This document shows positions 7,897-18,501 of a stretch of 32,297 nucleotides of DNA, piece after piece. Position 1 is the first letter of the stretch. The number at the start of each line of letters is the position of its first letter. The DNA is from an uncultured Actinomycetes bacterium. GTDB lineage: Bacteria; Actinomycetota; Thermoleophilia; Gaiellales; F1-60-MAGs149. Location: the NCBI GenBank assembly GCA_903873565.1, contig CAIQOY010000107.1, forward strand, positions 1 through 32,297. Direction: 5' to 3'. Under the pieces are notes generated by a model. That model worked only from the letters and a program-made list of their open reading frames with translations, was not told the origin of the DNA and searched no databases. The position numbers and the translations under genes were made by a program.

Positions 7897-7902
7897 TACC
7901 CT
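7897..7902 (+). promoter_or_regulatory. -10 box (TACCCT) and leader hairpin of sucA
   Basis: TACCCT lies 53 nt before the sucA ATG. The leader contains a short hairpin, GCGGGG-ATT-CCCCGC (7921-7935), then GGGGAG (7937-7942), 13 nt before the start. This leader is long compared with neighbouring genes, which mostly lack one. Confidence 0.4.
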
Positions 7903-7955
7903 GCGGAGAGGCCGCGGGACGCGGGGATTCCCCGCCGGGGAGCGGCATCAGCACC

Positions 7956-10673
7956 ATGTCCACCACTTCCGGGAAGAGCGCCGACTCCGATCCGCTGGCC
8001 GCGGACACGACGGGCACGTGGCGCCCGCGCATCGACAGCCCCGACGAGATCGGGCCGCTGCCGAGCGACGTCACGCCGGAGGAGCTCCTGACCTACATGA
8101 GCGCCGGCATGTCGACCGTCAAGGCGTACCGCACGCACGGGCACCTGGCCGCGCGCCTCGACCCGCTCGGCTCCGAGCCGCCCGGCGACCCGGCCCTCGA
8201 TCCGGCCTTCCTCGGCCTCGACCAGCGCGCCCTCGACGCCGTCCCCGCGACGCCGCTGCGCACCTACACGTCCGGCGAGACCCTCGGCGACGTCATCGAC
8301 GAGATGCGCGACATCTACTGCGGCCCGATCGCCTACGAGATCGAACACCTGCGCTCGCACCGCGAGCGCGTCTGGCTGCGCGAGGCGATCGAGTCGCGCG
8401 CCTTCTGGCTGCCGGGCACGCCCGAGGAGCGCCGCCGCGAGCTGGTGCGCCTGCTCCGCGTCGAGGGGCTCGAGGCGTTCCTGCGCCGCACCTTCATCGG
8501 CACGAAGCAGTTCTCGATCGAGGGCCTCGACATGATGATCCCGCTGCTCGACGAGGCCGTGCTGCTCGCGGCCCGCGACGGCGTCGAGGACGTCACGATC
8601 GGCATGGCCCACCGCGGCCGCCTCAACGTCCTCGCCCACATCCTGCGCCTGCCGTACGCCCAGATCCTCGCGGAGTTCGCCGGCGAGACCGAGACCAACG
8701 TGCACACGCTGATGCCGTCCGGCGGCACCGGCGACGTCAAGTACCACTACGGCGCGAGCGGCTCGCGCCAGCTCGAGGTCGAGCCCGGCGTCACCCGCGA
8801 CGTGCGCCTCGCGCTCCTCCCCAACCCCTCGCACCTCGAGTTCATCAACCCGGTCGTGATGGGCCGCACGCGCGCGCTGCAGACCGACTGGGCGCCGCCG
8901 AGCGCGACGCAGACGGACGCGACGCGGGCGCTGGCCATCCAGATCCACGGCGACGCCGCCTTCCCCGGCCAGGGCGTCGTGGCCGAGACCCTCAACCTGC
9001 AGCAGCTCGACGGCTACCGGGTCGGCGGCTCGCTGCACGTGATCGCCGACAACCAGGTCGGGTTCACCACGAACCCGAGCGAGGGCCGCTCGACCCGCCA
9101 CTGCTCCGACATCGCCAAGGGCTACGACGTGCCGGTCATCCACGTCAACGCCGACGACGTCGACGCCTGCCGCGCCGCGATCCGCCTGGCGATGGCCTAC
9201 CGCAGCCGCTTCGGCAAGGACGTCCTGGTCGACCTGATCGGCTACCGGCGCTGGGGCCACAACGAGGGCGACGAGCCCTCGTACACGCAGCCGCTGATGT
9301 ACGCCAAGATCCACGAGCACCCGCCCGTCGCCGAGGTCTACGCCGCCAAGCTGGTCGCCGAGGGCATCATCACGCCGGCCGAGGTCGACGAGATGCGCGA
9401 GCACGTGCACGCCCGCCTCAAGCAGGCGCTCGAGGAGATCCGCGTCGACACGGTCGACGAGCCGATGCCGACGTTCTCGTCGCCGTCGCGCACCAGCGTC
9501 GAGACGAAGGTGCCCGCCGCCCAGCTCCGGCGCCTGACCGAGGAGCTGCTCGAGGTGCCGGAGGGCTTCACGGTCAACGAGAAGCTCGCCCAGGTGCTGG
9601 AGCGCCGCCGCACCGCGCTCGCGCCGGACGGCCGCATCGAGTGGGGCCACGCCGAGGCGCTCGCCTACGCGACCCTGCTCGAGGAGGGCGTGCCGATCCG
9701 CCTGACCGGCCAGGACTCCGAGCGCGGCACGTTCGCCCACCGCCACGCCGTCCTCCACGACGCCGCGACCGGCGAGCGCTACACCCCGCTCCAGCACCTG
9801 CGGGACGCGCGCGCCGGCTTCGAGGTCCACAACGCGCCCCTCACGGAGACCGGCTGCCTCGGCTTCGAGTACGGCTACGCGACGACCCGCCCCGACAGCC
9901 TCGTCCTGTGGGAGGCCCAGTTCGGCGACTTCGTCAACGTCGCCCAGGTCATCGTCGACCAGTTCATCATGAGCGGCCGCACCAAGTGGGGCGACGAGTG
10001 CCGCCTGACCCTGCTGCTCCCCCACGGCTACGAGGGGTCCGGGCCCGAGCACTCCTCCGCGCGGCTCGAGCGCTTCCTCAAGCTGGCCGCGGAGGACAAC
10101 TGCACGATCGCCTATCCGACGACCGCCGCCCAGTTCTTCCACCTCGTGCGGCGCCAGTCGCTGGCCCCCGAGCGGCGGCCGCTGATCGTCATGACCCCGA
10201 AGTCGCTGCTGCGCCTGAAGGAGGCCTCCTCCTCCCTCGCGGACCTCAGCGACGGCGCCTTCACCCGCATCCTCGACGACCCCGACGTGAAGGACTTCCG
10301 CGACGACATCTCGCAGGCCATCCTCTGCTCGGGCAAGGTCTTCTACGACATCAAGAAGCACCCGGACTACGCGCCCGACCGCGGCGTCGCCGTGATCCGC
10401 CTCGAGCAGCTCTACCCGTTCCCGACGGAGACGCTCTCGCGCGTCCTCTCGTGGTACCCCAACCTCGAGGAGCTCGTCTGGGCGCAGGAGGAGCCGGCCA
10501 ACATGGGCGCCTGGCGCTCGATCCGCCACCGTCTGGAGATGGCCGCGCCCGGCGTCCGGCTGCGCTACGCGGGCCGCCCGTGGCGGGCCAGCCCGTCGGA
10601 GGGCTACCCGCCCGACCACCTGATCGAGCAGGAGCGCCTCGTGCGCGACGCGCTCGGCCTGCCACCCCGCTAG
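7956..10673 (+). CDS. sucA: 2-oxoglutarate dehydrogenase E1 component (thiamine diphosphate-dependent)
   Basis: 905 residues, close to E. coli SucA. It decarboxylates 2-oxoglutarate and passes the succinyl group to the E2 lipoyl domain in the TCA cycle. Family motifs occur in order: 'IGTKQFSIEG', 'GMAHRGRLNVLAH', 'GDAAFPGQGVVAETLNL', 'DNQVGFTTNP', 'GYRRWGHNEGDEP' and the C-terminal 'LTGQDSERGTFAHRHAVLHD' plus 'SGRTKWGDECRLTLLLPHGY'. The acidic N-terminus (about 1-40) lacks the E2-type acyltransferase domain fused in mycobacterial KGD, so separate E2 and E3 subunits must lie elsewhere. ATG 7956 fixes the start at a normal length. The downstream glcD gene has its own promoter box right after the stop. 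Confidence 0.96.
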   Translation: MSTTSGKSADSDPLAADTTGTWRPRIDSPDEIGPLPSDVTPEELLTYMSAGMSTVKAYRTHGHLAARLDPLGSEPPGDPALDPAFLGLDQRALDAVPATPLRTYTSGETLGDVIDEMRDIYCGPIAYEIEHLRSHRERVWLREAIESRAFWLPGTPEERRRELVRLLRVEGLEAFLRRTFIGTKQFSIEGLDMMIPLLDEAVLLAARDGVEDVTIGMAHRGRLNVLAHILRLPYAQILAEFAGETETNVHTLMPSGGTGDVKYHYGASGSRQLEVEPGVTRDVRLALLPNPSHLEFINPVVMGRTRALQTDWAPPSATQTDATRALAIQIHGDAAFPGQGVVAETLNLQQLDGYRVGGSLHVIADNQVGFTTNPSEGRSTRHCSDIAKGYDVPVIHVNADDVDACRAAIRLAMAYRSRFGKDVLVDLIGYRRWGHNEGDEPSYTQPLMYAKIHEHPPVAEVYAAKLVAEGIITPAEVDEMREHVHARLKQALEEIRVDTVDEPMPTFSSPSRTSVETKVPAAQLRRLTEELLEVPEGFTVNEKLAQVLERRRTALAPDGRIEWGHAEALAYATLLEEGVPIRLTGQDSERGTFAHRHAVLHDAATGERYTPLQHLRDARAGFEVHNAPLTETGCLGFEYGYATTRPDSLVLWEAQFGDFVNVAQVIVDQFIMSGRTKWGDECRLTLLLPHGYEGSGPEHSSARLERFLKLAAEDNCTIAYPTTAAQFFHLVRRQSLAPERRPLIVMTPKSLLRLKEASSSLADLSDGAFTRILDDPDVKDFRDDISQAILCSGKVFYDIKKHPDYAPDRGVAVIRLEQLYPFPTETLSRVLSWYPNLEELVWAQEEPANMGAWRSIRHRLEMAAPGVRLRYAGRPWRASPSEGYPPDHLIEQERLVRDALGLPPR

Positions 10674-10677
10674 CCGG

Positions 10678-10683
10678 TACCCT
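10678..10683 (+). promoter_or_regulatory. -10 box (TACCCT) of the glcDEF operon
   Basis: TACCCT begins 4 nt after the sucA stop and ends 8 nt before the glcD ATG (spacer GCCGGTCG). This placement predicts a transcript beginning at or 1-2 nt before the ATG, with no separate ribosome site. Confidence 0.5.
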
Positions 10684-10691
10684 GCCGGTCG

Positions 10692-12161
10692 ATGGCGGCG
10701 ACGCAGACGACGGACCGGCTCGGCACCCTCGCGGAGCGCGCCCGCGCGATCGTCGGCCCCGTCTGGGTGCTGTCGGACCCGGCCCAGCTCAGCACCTACG
10801 AGTGCGACGGGCTGACCAACCAGCGTGAGCGGCCCGGCCTCGTCGTGCTGCCGGCGAGCACCGACGAGGTGGCGGCCGTGGTGCGCGCCTGCCACGAGCT
10901 CGGCATCCCGTTCGTCGCGCGCGGCGCCGGCTCGGGGCTGTCGGGCGGCGCGATGCCGCGCGCGGAGGGCGTCGTGATCGGCCTCGCGCGGATGCGCGAG
11001 ATCCTCGCCGTCGACCTGCCCAACCGGCGCGTCACGGTGCAGCCGGGCGTGACCAACCTCGCCATCACCGAGGCGGTCGCCCCGCACGGCTTCTACTACG
11101 CGCCCGACCCCTCGAGCCAGCAGGTCTGCACGATCGGCGGCAACCTCGCCGAGAACGCGGGCGGCGCCCACTGCCTCAAGTACGGCTTCACCGTCAACCA
11201 CGCGCTGTCGGCCGTGGTCGTCCTGGCCGACGGCGCCGTGGTCCGCCTCGGCGCGGACGCGCCCGACGCGCCGGGCCTCGACCTGCTCGGCGTCCTGATC
11301 GGCAGCGAGGGCACCTGCGGGATCGTCACCGAGGCCGTCGTCGGCATCCTGCCGAAGCCGCAGCACGTCGAGACGCTGGTCGCGTTCTTCGACACGGTCG
11401 AGGAGGGCGGCGAGACCGTCTCCGCGATCATCTCCGCCGGCATCGTGCCCGCCGCCGTCGAGATGATGGACCGCCTCGCGATCGAGGCCGCGCGGGCCGT
11501 CACGAAGATGGACTGGGACGCCGAGTCGGCGCTGATCGTCGAGCTCGACGGCCCGGAGTCGGAGGTGCGCTCGCAGTTCGAGGCCGTCACCCGGATCTGC
11601 GCCGCGCACCACGCCCGCGAGGTGCGGGTCGCCGCCTCCCCCGCCGAGCGCGCCGCGATCTGGACGGCCCGCAAGAGCGCCTTCGCGGCGGCCGGCCGGC
11701 TCGCCCCCGCCTACCGCGTACAGGACGGCGTGATCCCCCGCACCCGGCTGCCCGAGGTGCTGCGCGGCATCGCGGCGCTCTCGGAGCGCTACGGCCTGCG
11801 CGTCGCCAACGTCTTCCACGCGGGCGACGGCAACCTGCACCCCCTGGTCCTGTACGACAGCGCGGTGCCCGAGCAGGTCGAGCAGTCCGAGGAGCTGGCG
11901 ATGGCGATCGTCGCGCTCTGCGTCGAGTTCGGCGGGTCGATCACCGGCGAGCACGGCGTCGGCACGGAGAAGGCCTGCTCGATGCCGAAGATGTTCGACG
12001 GCGACGACCTGACCGCCTTCGACCGCGTGCGCGGCGCCTTCGACCCCGACGGCCTCTGCAACCCCGACAAGCTGCTGCCGACGCCGCGGCTGTGCGGCGA
12101 GGTGCCCGGCTTCCACCGCGTGCACCCCGTCGAGCGGGCCGGGCTCGGGGACCGCCTCTGA
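10692..12161 (+). CDS. glcD: FAD-linked oxidase, glycolate/D-2-hydroxyacid oxidase subunit GlcD
   Basis: 489 residues. The N-terminal PCMH-type FAD-binding domain includes 'ARGAGSGLSGGAMP' and 'TIGGNLAENAGGAHCLKYG'. The C-terminal FAD-oxidase domain has the metal/substrate-site 'NVFHAGDGNLHPLVLYD' and 'GGSITGEHGVGTEK', ending with 'FDPDGLCNPDKLLP'. GlcD oxidises glycolate to glyoxylate with GlcE and GlcF, passing electrons to the membrane quinone pool. A related D-lactate or other D-2-hydroxyacid substrate cannot be excluded. The stop overlaps the glcE start (TGATG), which supports translational coupling. It begins 18 nt after sucA. Confidence 0.9.
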   Translation: MAATQTTDRLGTLAERARAIVGPVWVLSDPAQLSTYECDGLTNQRERPGLVVLPASTDEVAAVVRACHELGIPFVARGAGSGLSGGAMPRAEGVVIGLARMREILAVDLPNRRVTVQPGVTNLAITEAVAPHGFYYAPDPSSQQVCTIGGNLAENAGGAHCLKYGFTVNHALSAVVVLADGAVVRLGADAPDAPGLDLLGVLIGSEGTCGIVTEAVVGILPKPQHVETLVAFFDTVEEGGETVSAIISAGIVPAAVEMMDRLAIEAARAVTKMDWDAESALIVELDGPESEVRSQFEAVTRICAAHHAREVRVAASPAERAAIWTARKSAFAAAGRLAPAYRVQDGVIPRTRLPEVLRGIAALSERYGLRVANVFHAGDGNLHPLVLYDSAVPEQVEQSEELAMAIVALCVEFGGSITGEHGVGTEKACSMPKMFDGDDLTAFDRVRGAFDPDGLCNPDKLLPTPRLCGEVPGFHRVHPVERAGLGDRL

Positions 12162-13368
12162 TGGGCCTCGTCGAGGACCTCGCCGCCGACCTCGGCCCCG
12201 CCCGCGTGCGTCCGGGCGGGCCCGACGACGCGATCGGCGGGCGCGTGCCCGCCGCCGTCGCCGAGCCGCTCTCGCCCGAGGCCGTCGCCGCCGTCCTGGC
12301 CCGCGCGGGCCGCGACGGCCTCGCGGTGCGCGTGCGGGGCGGCGGCACCAAGCAGTCCTGGTCGGCGCCGCCCGAGCGCCTCGACGTCGTGCTCTCCACG
12401 CGCGCGCTGCACCGCCTAATCGACCACGCGCCGGGCGACATGACCTGCGTCGCCGAGGCCGGCATGCCGCTCGCCGCGCTGCAGGCCGCGATCGCCGACG
12501 TGACCACGCACCGCCAGCGGCTGATGCTCGACCCGCCCGGCGGCGCGGAGGCCACCCTCGGCGGCGTGCTGGCCACCGCCGCGGCGGGCCCGCGCCGCGT
12601 GCGCTACGGCACCCCGCGCGACCTCGTGATCGGCGCGCGCTACGTGACGGGTGACGGCCTCGCCGCGAAGACCGGCGGGCGCGTCGTCAAGAACGTCGCC
12701 GGCTACGACGTGGCCAAGCTCCTGATCGGGTCGCACGGCTCCCTGGCGGTGATCACCGAGGTGGCGCTCAAGCTGCACCCCCTCCCCGACGCCGCCCGCA
12801 CCGTCGTCCTGCGCGACCCCGACCCCGACCGCGCCGCCGCCTTCTGCGACGCCGTCCGCGGAGCGCCCATCACCCCGGCGCTCGTGGAGGCCGCCTGGCC
12901 GGAGGGCCTCGTCCTCGTCCGCGTCGAGAGCACGGAGGAGGGCGCGGCCGCCCAGGTCGAGCGCCTGCGCGGGCTCGGCCCCGTCGAGGAGCTCGACGAG
13001 GTGGCCGCCGACGCCCTGACGGCCGACCTCGCCGCCCGCGCCTGGGCCGGCACGGGCCCGGTCCTCGCCGTCGGCGTGGTGCCCGACCGCCTCGCCGACC
13101 TCCTGCGCGCCGCCCGGGACGCCGGCGCGACGCTCGTGGCGCGCGCGCCGGTCTGCGCCGGCGAGCTGGCCCTGCCCGACGACGATCCCGACCGCGCTGC
13201 CCGCCTGATCGATGCCGTGCGGGCGCTGGGCGGGAGCGTGCAGCTGCGCCGCGGCGGCGAGGACCTGCGGGCGCTCGTGCGCACGGCGCCCGAGCCGGCC
13301 GTCCTGCGCCTCGAGGCCGCGCTCAAGGACCGGCTCGACCCCCATGGCGTGCTCGCGGGGGCCGCGCG

Positions 13369-13372
<4 letters not shown>
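12161..13372 (+). CDS. glcE: FAD-binding subunit GlcE of the glycolate oxidase complex
   Basis: 403 residues. The PCMH-type FAD-binding fold is recognisable in 'VRVRGGGTKQSWSAPPERLD', 'DPPGGAEATLGGVLATAA', 'KTGGRVVKNVAGYDVAKL' and 'GSHGSLAVITEVALKLHPL'; the last two are the GlcE signatures. The C-terminal half is Ala/Asp-rich and less conserved. The ATG shares its A with the glcD stop, and the end overlaps glcF by 4 nt (GTGA), so D, E and F are probably translated in coupled fashion in fixed proportion. Confidence 0.88.
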
Positions 13373-14780
<1,408 letters not shown>

Positions 14781-14784
<4 letters not shown>

Positions 14785-15209
14785 CCTGGCTGCTCGCGGT
14801 CCAGGCCGGCGCGGCCCTCTACATGACGGGCGTGATCTGGATGTGCCAGATCGCCCACTACCCCCTGTTCGCGGAGGTCGGCGACGGGATGCCGGCCTAC
14901 CAGCGTCGCAACCGCGTGCGCACGACCTACGTGGTGGGCCCGGCGATGCTGGCCGAGCTGGTGGCCGCGGCCGTGCTCCTGGTCAGCCGGCCCGAGGCCA
15001 TCCCGGCCTGGGCGGCCTGGCTCGGGATCGCGCTGGTGGCGATCGCCTGGGGCGTCACCATCCTCCTGTCGGTGCCCGCCCACGAGCGCCTGTCGGCCCG
15101 CTACGACGCGGCCGCGCTCGCGCGGCTGGTGCGCACCAACTGGATCCGCACGGCGGCCTGGACCGGCCACGGCGCGCTCGCGCTGTGGATGCTCGTCGTC
15201 GCCGCCTAG
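14781..15209 (+). CDS. Four-helix integral membrane protein in the glcDEF operon
   Basis: 142 residues with four predicted transmembrane helices (about 2-24, 53-70, 78-102, 126-142). The loop after helix 1 holds 'QIAHYPLFAEV', and before helix 2 'RRNRVRTTYVVGPAMLAEL', which resembles small uncharacterised four-helix proteins of other bacteria. The 4-nt overlap with glcF means it is cotranslated with the oxidase. A membrane anchor or transport role for the complex is an attractive inference but unproven. The stop TAG shares the palindrome CTAG (15206-15209) with the opposing gene's stop. Confidence 0.75.
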
Positions 15210-15697
15210 CGCGGCAGGCGCAGCGCCTGGACGGGCCCGACCCGGAGGCCCCAGCGGTTCAGGGGCACGGCGATGATCACGCCCTGCATCTCCTCGAAGC
15301 GCCGCACCCACAGCGCGAGCGGGCCGTAGGAGGCCCCGACCGCCGTGAAGACCAGGGCGGCGAGGCCCTGCGCCGGCTCGAGCCCCGGCACCAGCGCCAG
15401 GACGAGGAACACGCCCATCACCACGCCGACCGGGACGACGCAGCGCCCGAAGGCGTCGCCGGGGGCGCCGATCGGCAGGCCCGCGGCGGGCGTCGCCCGG
15501 CCCAGCGCGGTGCGCAGGGTGCGCACGGTGGTCAGCGCGCCGGCCAGCGCCGCGACCACCGCGATCACGATCGCGGAGCGCCAGCCGAGCGTCGGCACGG
15601 CGCCCGTCGCGTAGACGACGGCGAGGTTGGCGGCCCCGAGGGCGAACCAGCCGACGCCGAGGCCGGCCTGGTGGAGGGCGAAGGGAATCAGGGCCAC
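15206..15697 (-). CDS. Unrecognised four-helix membrane protein
   Basis: 163 residues, GTG start at 15697. Four hydrophobic helices are evident (about 8-34, 41-60, 84-107, 114-133), with a short basic segment between helices 2 and 3 and a soluble tail after 'WVRRFEEMQGV'. I recognise no family. The minus strand holds GTAAGT about 9 nt before the start, a weak -10 candidate, in the 46-nt gap after the M20 peptidase gene. It ends convergently on the glc operon with a shared CTAG stop. Confidence 0.65.
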   Translation of the reverse strand: MALIPFALHQAGLGVGWFALGAANLAVVYATGAVPTLGWRSAIVIAVVAALAGALTTVRTLRTALGRATPAAGLPIGAPGDAFGRCVVPVGVVMGVFLVLALVPGLEPAQGLAALVFTAVGASYGPLALWVRRFEEMQGVIIAVPLNRWGLRVGPVQALRLPR

Positions 15698-15743
15698 GGT
15701 CTGCCGACTTACCCGCGCGGCGTCCGATTCCTGCCCGGGCCGC

Positions 15744-17054
15744 TCACCCGAGCAACCGGCGCACGACGTCGAGCTGGAGCGCGACCGCGGTGCCGAGGTC
15801 GTCGACGTGGATCCGCTCGTCCCGGTTGTGCATGCCGCCCTCGTAGACGTCGAGCGGGGTGCTGACCACCGGCCAGAAGCCGTAGGCGACCGTTCCGAAC
15901 GCCTGCCGCACGAAGGCGGCGTCGGTGAAGCCCGTCGAGAGCTGGGGCACCAGCACCGCGCCCGGCTCGAGGGTCTCGACGGCCCCGGCGAGGGCGGCGT
16001 GGAGCGGCGTGCCGAGCGGCGACTCCGTGCCGCCGGTGATGCCCTGGTCGAGCCGCACCTCGTGCGGGATGTCGTCGCCGAGGGCCTCGGCCAGCTCGCG
16101 CTCGAGGTCGGCCTCGGTGTCGCCCGGGAGGATGCGGCAGTCGACGCCGACCGACGCCCGGCCGGGCAGGACGTTGCGGGCGCTCGACCCGGTCAGGAGC
16201 GTCGGCGCGATCGTGATGCCGAGCAGGGCGTCGATCTCGAGCGCGAAGGCGGGGTGCAGCGCCGCCACCTCGGCCGCCACCGCGGCGAGGTCGCGGTCGG
16301 GGTCGACGCCGAGCGCCTCGACCATCCCGCGGATGGCGGGCACGAGCCGCCTGCGGGTCGCGTGGGCGTCGAGGCGGCGGATCAGCTCGGCGAGCAGCGG
16401 CACCGCGTTGCGGCCCATCGTGGGGATCGAGGCGTGGCCGGCCTCGCCGAGCGCCGTCACGGTCGCGGGCAGGGTCGCCTTCTCCCCCACCTGCAGCGTG
16501 TAGACGACGCGGCCGTCGGCGAGCTCCAGGCGGACGCCGCCGCCCTCGTCGATCGCGTAGTCGCAGCGCAGGTCCGGGCGCTCGGCGAGGAGCCAGGGCA
16601 TCCCGACCACGTCGGTGCCGTCCTCCTCGTCGGCCTGCGAGATCAGGAGCAGGTCGCCGGCGGGCGCGAAGCCCGTGCGCGCCAGCTCGGCGATCACGAC
16701 GCAGCGCGTGGCCAGCTCGTTCTTCATGTCGCAGGTGCCGCGCCCCCACACGAAGCCCGCGTCGTCGAGGTGCGCGTCGAAGGGCGGGTGCGTCCAGTCG
16801 ACGGCGTCCGCGGGCACCACGTCGGTGTGGCCGAGCAGGGCGAGCGACGGGCCCGTGCCGCGGCCCGGCAGCCGCGCCACCACGTTGGCGCGGTCGGGAT
16901 CGCGGGCCACGAGCTCGCAGGCGACGCCGTTCGCCTCGAGGTAGGCCTTGACCACCAGCGCCGCGGGCGTCTCGCGCCCCGGCGGGTTCGAGCTGTCGAC
17001 GCGGACGAGGTCCCGCATCAGGCCGACGGCCTCGTCGCGCAGGCGGGCGTCCAT
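15744..17054 (-). CDS. M20/M28-type zinc peptidase (ArgE/DapE-like)
   Basis: 436 residues. The di-zinc aminoacylase pattern is complete. 'LLGHTDVVPAD' supplies H76 and D78, 'WGRGTCDMKN' supplies bridging D109, 'ADEEDGT' supplies general base E143 and ligand E144, and 'AIDEGGG' follows. The C-terminal ligand His is in 'GGMHNRDERIHVDD'. The lid domain occupies roughly 195-310. The family hydrolyses N-acylated amino acids, dipeptides or related amides; the substrate cannot be read from sequence. The ATG at 17054 lies 5 nt after the stop of the upstream oxidoreductase, so it is the last member of the cydAB-led run. Confidence 0.88.
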   Translation of the reverse strand: MDARLRDEAVGLMRDLVRVDSSNPPGRETPAALVVKAYLEANGVACELVARDPDRANVVARLPGRGTGPSLALLGHTDVVPADAVDWTHPPFDAHLDDAGFVWGRGTCDMKNELATRCVVIAELARTGFAPAGDLLLISQADEEDGTDVVGMPWLLAERPDLRCDYAIDEGGGVRLELADGRVVYTLQVGEKATLPATVTALGEAGHASIPTMGRNAVPLLAELIRRLDAHATRRRLVPAIRGMVEALGVDPDRDLAAVAAEVAALHPAFALEIDALLGITIAPTLLTGSSARNVLPGRASVGVDCRILPGDTEADLERELAEALGDDIPHEVRLDQGITGGTESPLGTPLHAALAGAVETLEPGAVLVPQLSTGFTDAAFVRQAFGTVAYGFWPVVSTPLDVYEGGMHNRDERIHVDDLGTAVALQLDVVRRLLG

Positions 17055-17059
17055 CCGGC

Positions 17060-18121
17060 TCAGGCCTCCCCGCCGGCGACGTCGAGCACGATCTTGCCCA
17101 CGAACGCCTTCTCCACGAAGGCGCGCTGCGCGTCGTGCACCGCCTCGAGCGGGTAGGTGGCGGCGATCAGCGGGCGGATCGCGCCGCGCTCGATCAGCCC
17201 CACGAGCTCCCGGAAGACCTCCGGCGGCGAGACGGTGGCCCCGATCAGGGTCAGGTCCTTGAGGTAGAGCGTGCGCAGGTCGAGGTCGACGTGCGGGCCC
17301 GCGATCGCGCCCGACACTGCGTAGCGCCCGCCGCGGGCGAGCGCGTCGAGGAGCGACGGCCAGGTGTCGCCGCCGACGACGTCGACGACGACGTCGACGG
17401 GGCCGAGCCCCTGCGCCTCGAGCGCGGCGTCCGCGGCGGCGCCGCGATCGATCGTGGCGATCGCGCCGAGCTGGCGCACGAGGTCCGCCTTCTGGGGCTG
17501 GCAGACGCCGATCGGCTCCGCCCCGAGCGCCCGGGCCAGCTGCACGGCGTACGCGCCGACGCCGCCCGAGGCGCCGGTCACCAGCACGCGCTCGCCCGGG
17601 GCGACCCGGGCGCGGCGCAGCATGTCGAGGGCGGTCTCCGCGGCCGTCGGGAACGAGGCCAACTCGACGGCGCTCAGCGGCGCGTCGACGGGGACGGCGT
17701 TGACGGCCGGCACCGCGGCGAAGTCCGCGTAGCCGCCGTCGATCTCGGAGCCCACGTAGCGGGCGCGCAGGAGGTCGTCGGGGGCCTCGGGGTCGCGCAC
17801 CCACGGGTCGACGAGCACCCGCTCGCCGATCCGCTCGTGGGCCACGTCCGCGCCGACCGCCGCGACGACGCCGCAGATGTCGGCGCCCTGGATGCGCGGG
17901 AAGGCGAGCGCCCCGTCCCACGACCCCGCGTCGTCCTCGGATTGGGCGTACCAGCCGACACGCGTGTTGACGTCCGTGTTGTTGACCGCGCAGGCGTCGA
18001 CCCGCACCAGGACCTCCCCGGGTCCCGGCGCCGGCGTCGGGTAGGCCGGCTCGAGGACCAGCCGGTCGAGGTCGCCGTGCCCGGTCAGGAGCACCGCGCG
18101 CATGGTCGGGGGGATCGTCAC
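17060..18121 (-). CDS. Zinc-independent medium-chain dehydrogenase/quinone oxidoreductase-like
   Basis: 353 residues of the MDR superfamily. The GroES-like N-terminal domain has 'PAPGPGEVLVRVDACAVNNTD', and the NADPH-binding Rossmann domain has 'GASGGVGAYAVQLARALGA'. The catalytic zinc-ligand Cys/His set is not evident, as in quinone reductases. The preferred start is GTG 18121, because it forms a GTGA overlap with the upstream gene. An internal ATG at 18103 (MRAVLLTGHGDLD) is the alternative and lacks an obvious ribosome site. The substrate is unknown. It sits between the small membrane protein and the M20 peptidase in the cyd run. Confidence 0.85.
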   Translation of the reverse strand: MTIPPTMRAVLLTGHGDLDRLVLEPAYPTPAPGPGEVLVRVDACAVNNTDVNTRVGWYAQSEDDAGSWDGALAFPRIQGADICGVVAAVGADVAHERIGERVLVDPWVRDPEAPDDLLRARYVGSEIDGGYADFAAVPAVNAVPVDAPLSAVELASFPTAAETALDMLRRARVAPGERVLVTGASGGVGAYAVQLARALGAEPIGVCQPQKADLVRQLGAIATIDRGAAADAALEAQGLGPVDVVVDVVGGDTWPSLLDALARGGRYAVSGAIAGPHVDLDLRTLYLKDLTLIGATVSPPEVFRELVGLIERGAIRPLIAATYPLEAVHDAQRAFVEKAFVGKIVLDVAGGEA

Positions 18122-18501
18122 GCCGCGGGCGGGTCGGGGCGGCGGACGAACCAGACGAGGCCGAGGCCGAGCGCGATCAGCCCGACGCCGACGACCAGCG
18201 AGCCGGTCAGGGATCCGTCGGGGACGATCTCCGTGCGCCACGGCCCGGCCCCGCCGATCAGGGCGAGGAACGCGTCGGCGAGGATCACGAGCGCCGCCAC
18301 GAGCGCGATCCCGCGCGCCCGCTGCGCACCCCGGTCGAGCTCGGCCTTGACCCAGGCGAGGCAGAGCCCGGCGATCATCGCGTCCTTCACGCCCACGACC
18401 AGATCGTAGGGCGGCGCGATGTCCCCGCCGAACAGCGCCCACGCCCCGGTCGCCACGTAGGAGCCGGCGCAGACGCCGGCGACGATCGCATCGCCCTTCA
18501 T
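18118..18501 (-). CDS. Small four-helix membrane protein downstream of cydB
   Basis: 127 residues with four hydrophobic stretches (about 3-26, 32-50, 62-82, 100-119) and a short basic, proline-containing tail (RRPDPPAA). The ATG overlaps the cydB stop by 4 nt (ATGA), and its stop overlaps the next gene's GTG by 4 nt. It is far larger than CydX/CydH accessory peptides and I recognise no family. A link to bd oxidase assembly or quinol access is suggested only by position. Confidence 0.7.
   Translation of the reverse strand: MKGDAIVAGVCAGSYVATGAWALFGGDIAPPYDLVVGVKDAMIAGLCLAWVKAELDRGAQRARGIALVAALVILADAFLALIGGAGPWRTEIVPDGSLTGSLVVGVGLIALGLGLVWFVRRPDPPAA

Noticed and set aside
7896..12125. Very long antisense open frame (about 1400 codons) across sucA and glcD
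   Set aside because: It is the mirror of high-GC codon bias: the product is Arg/Gly/Asp-repetitive with no recognisable domain, while the plus strand encodes two clear enzymes.
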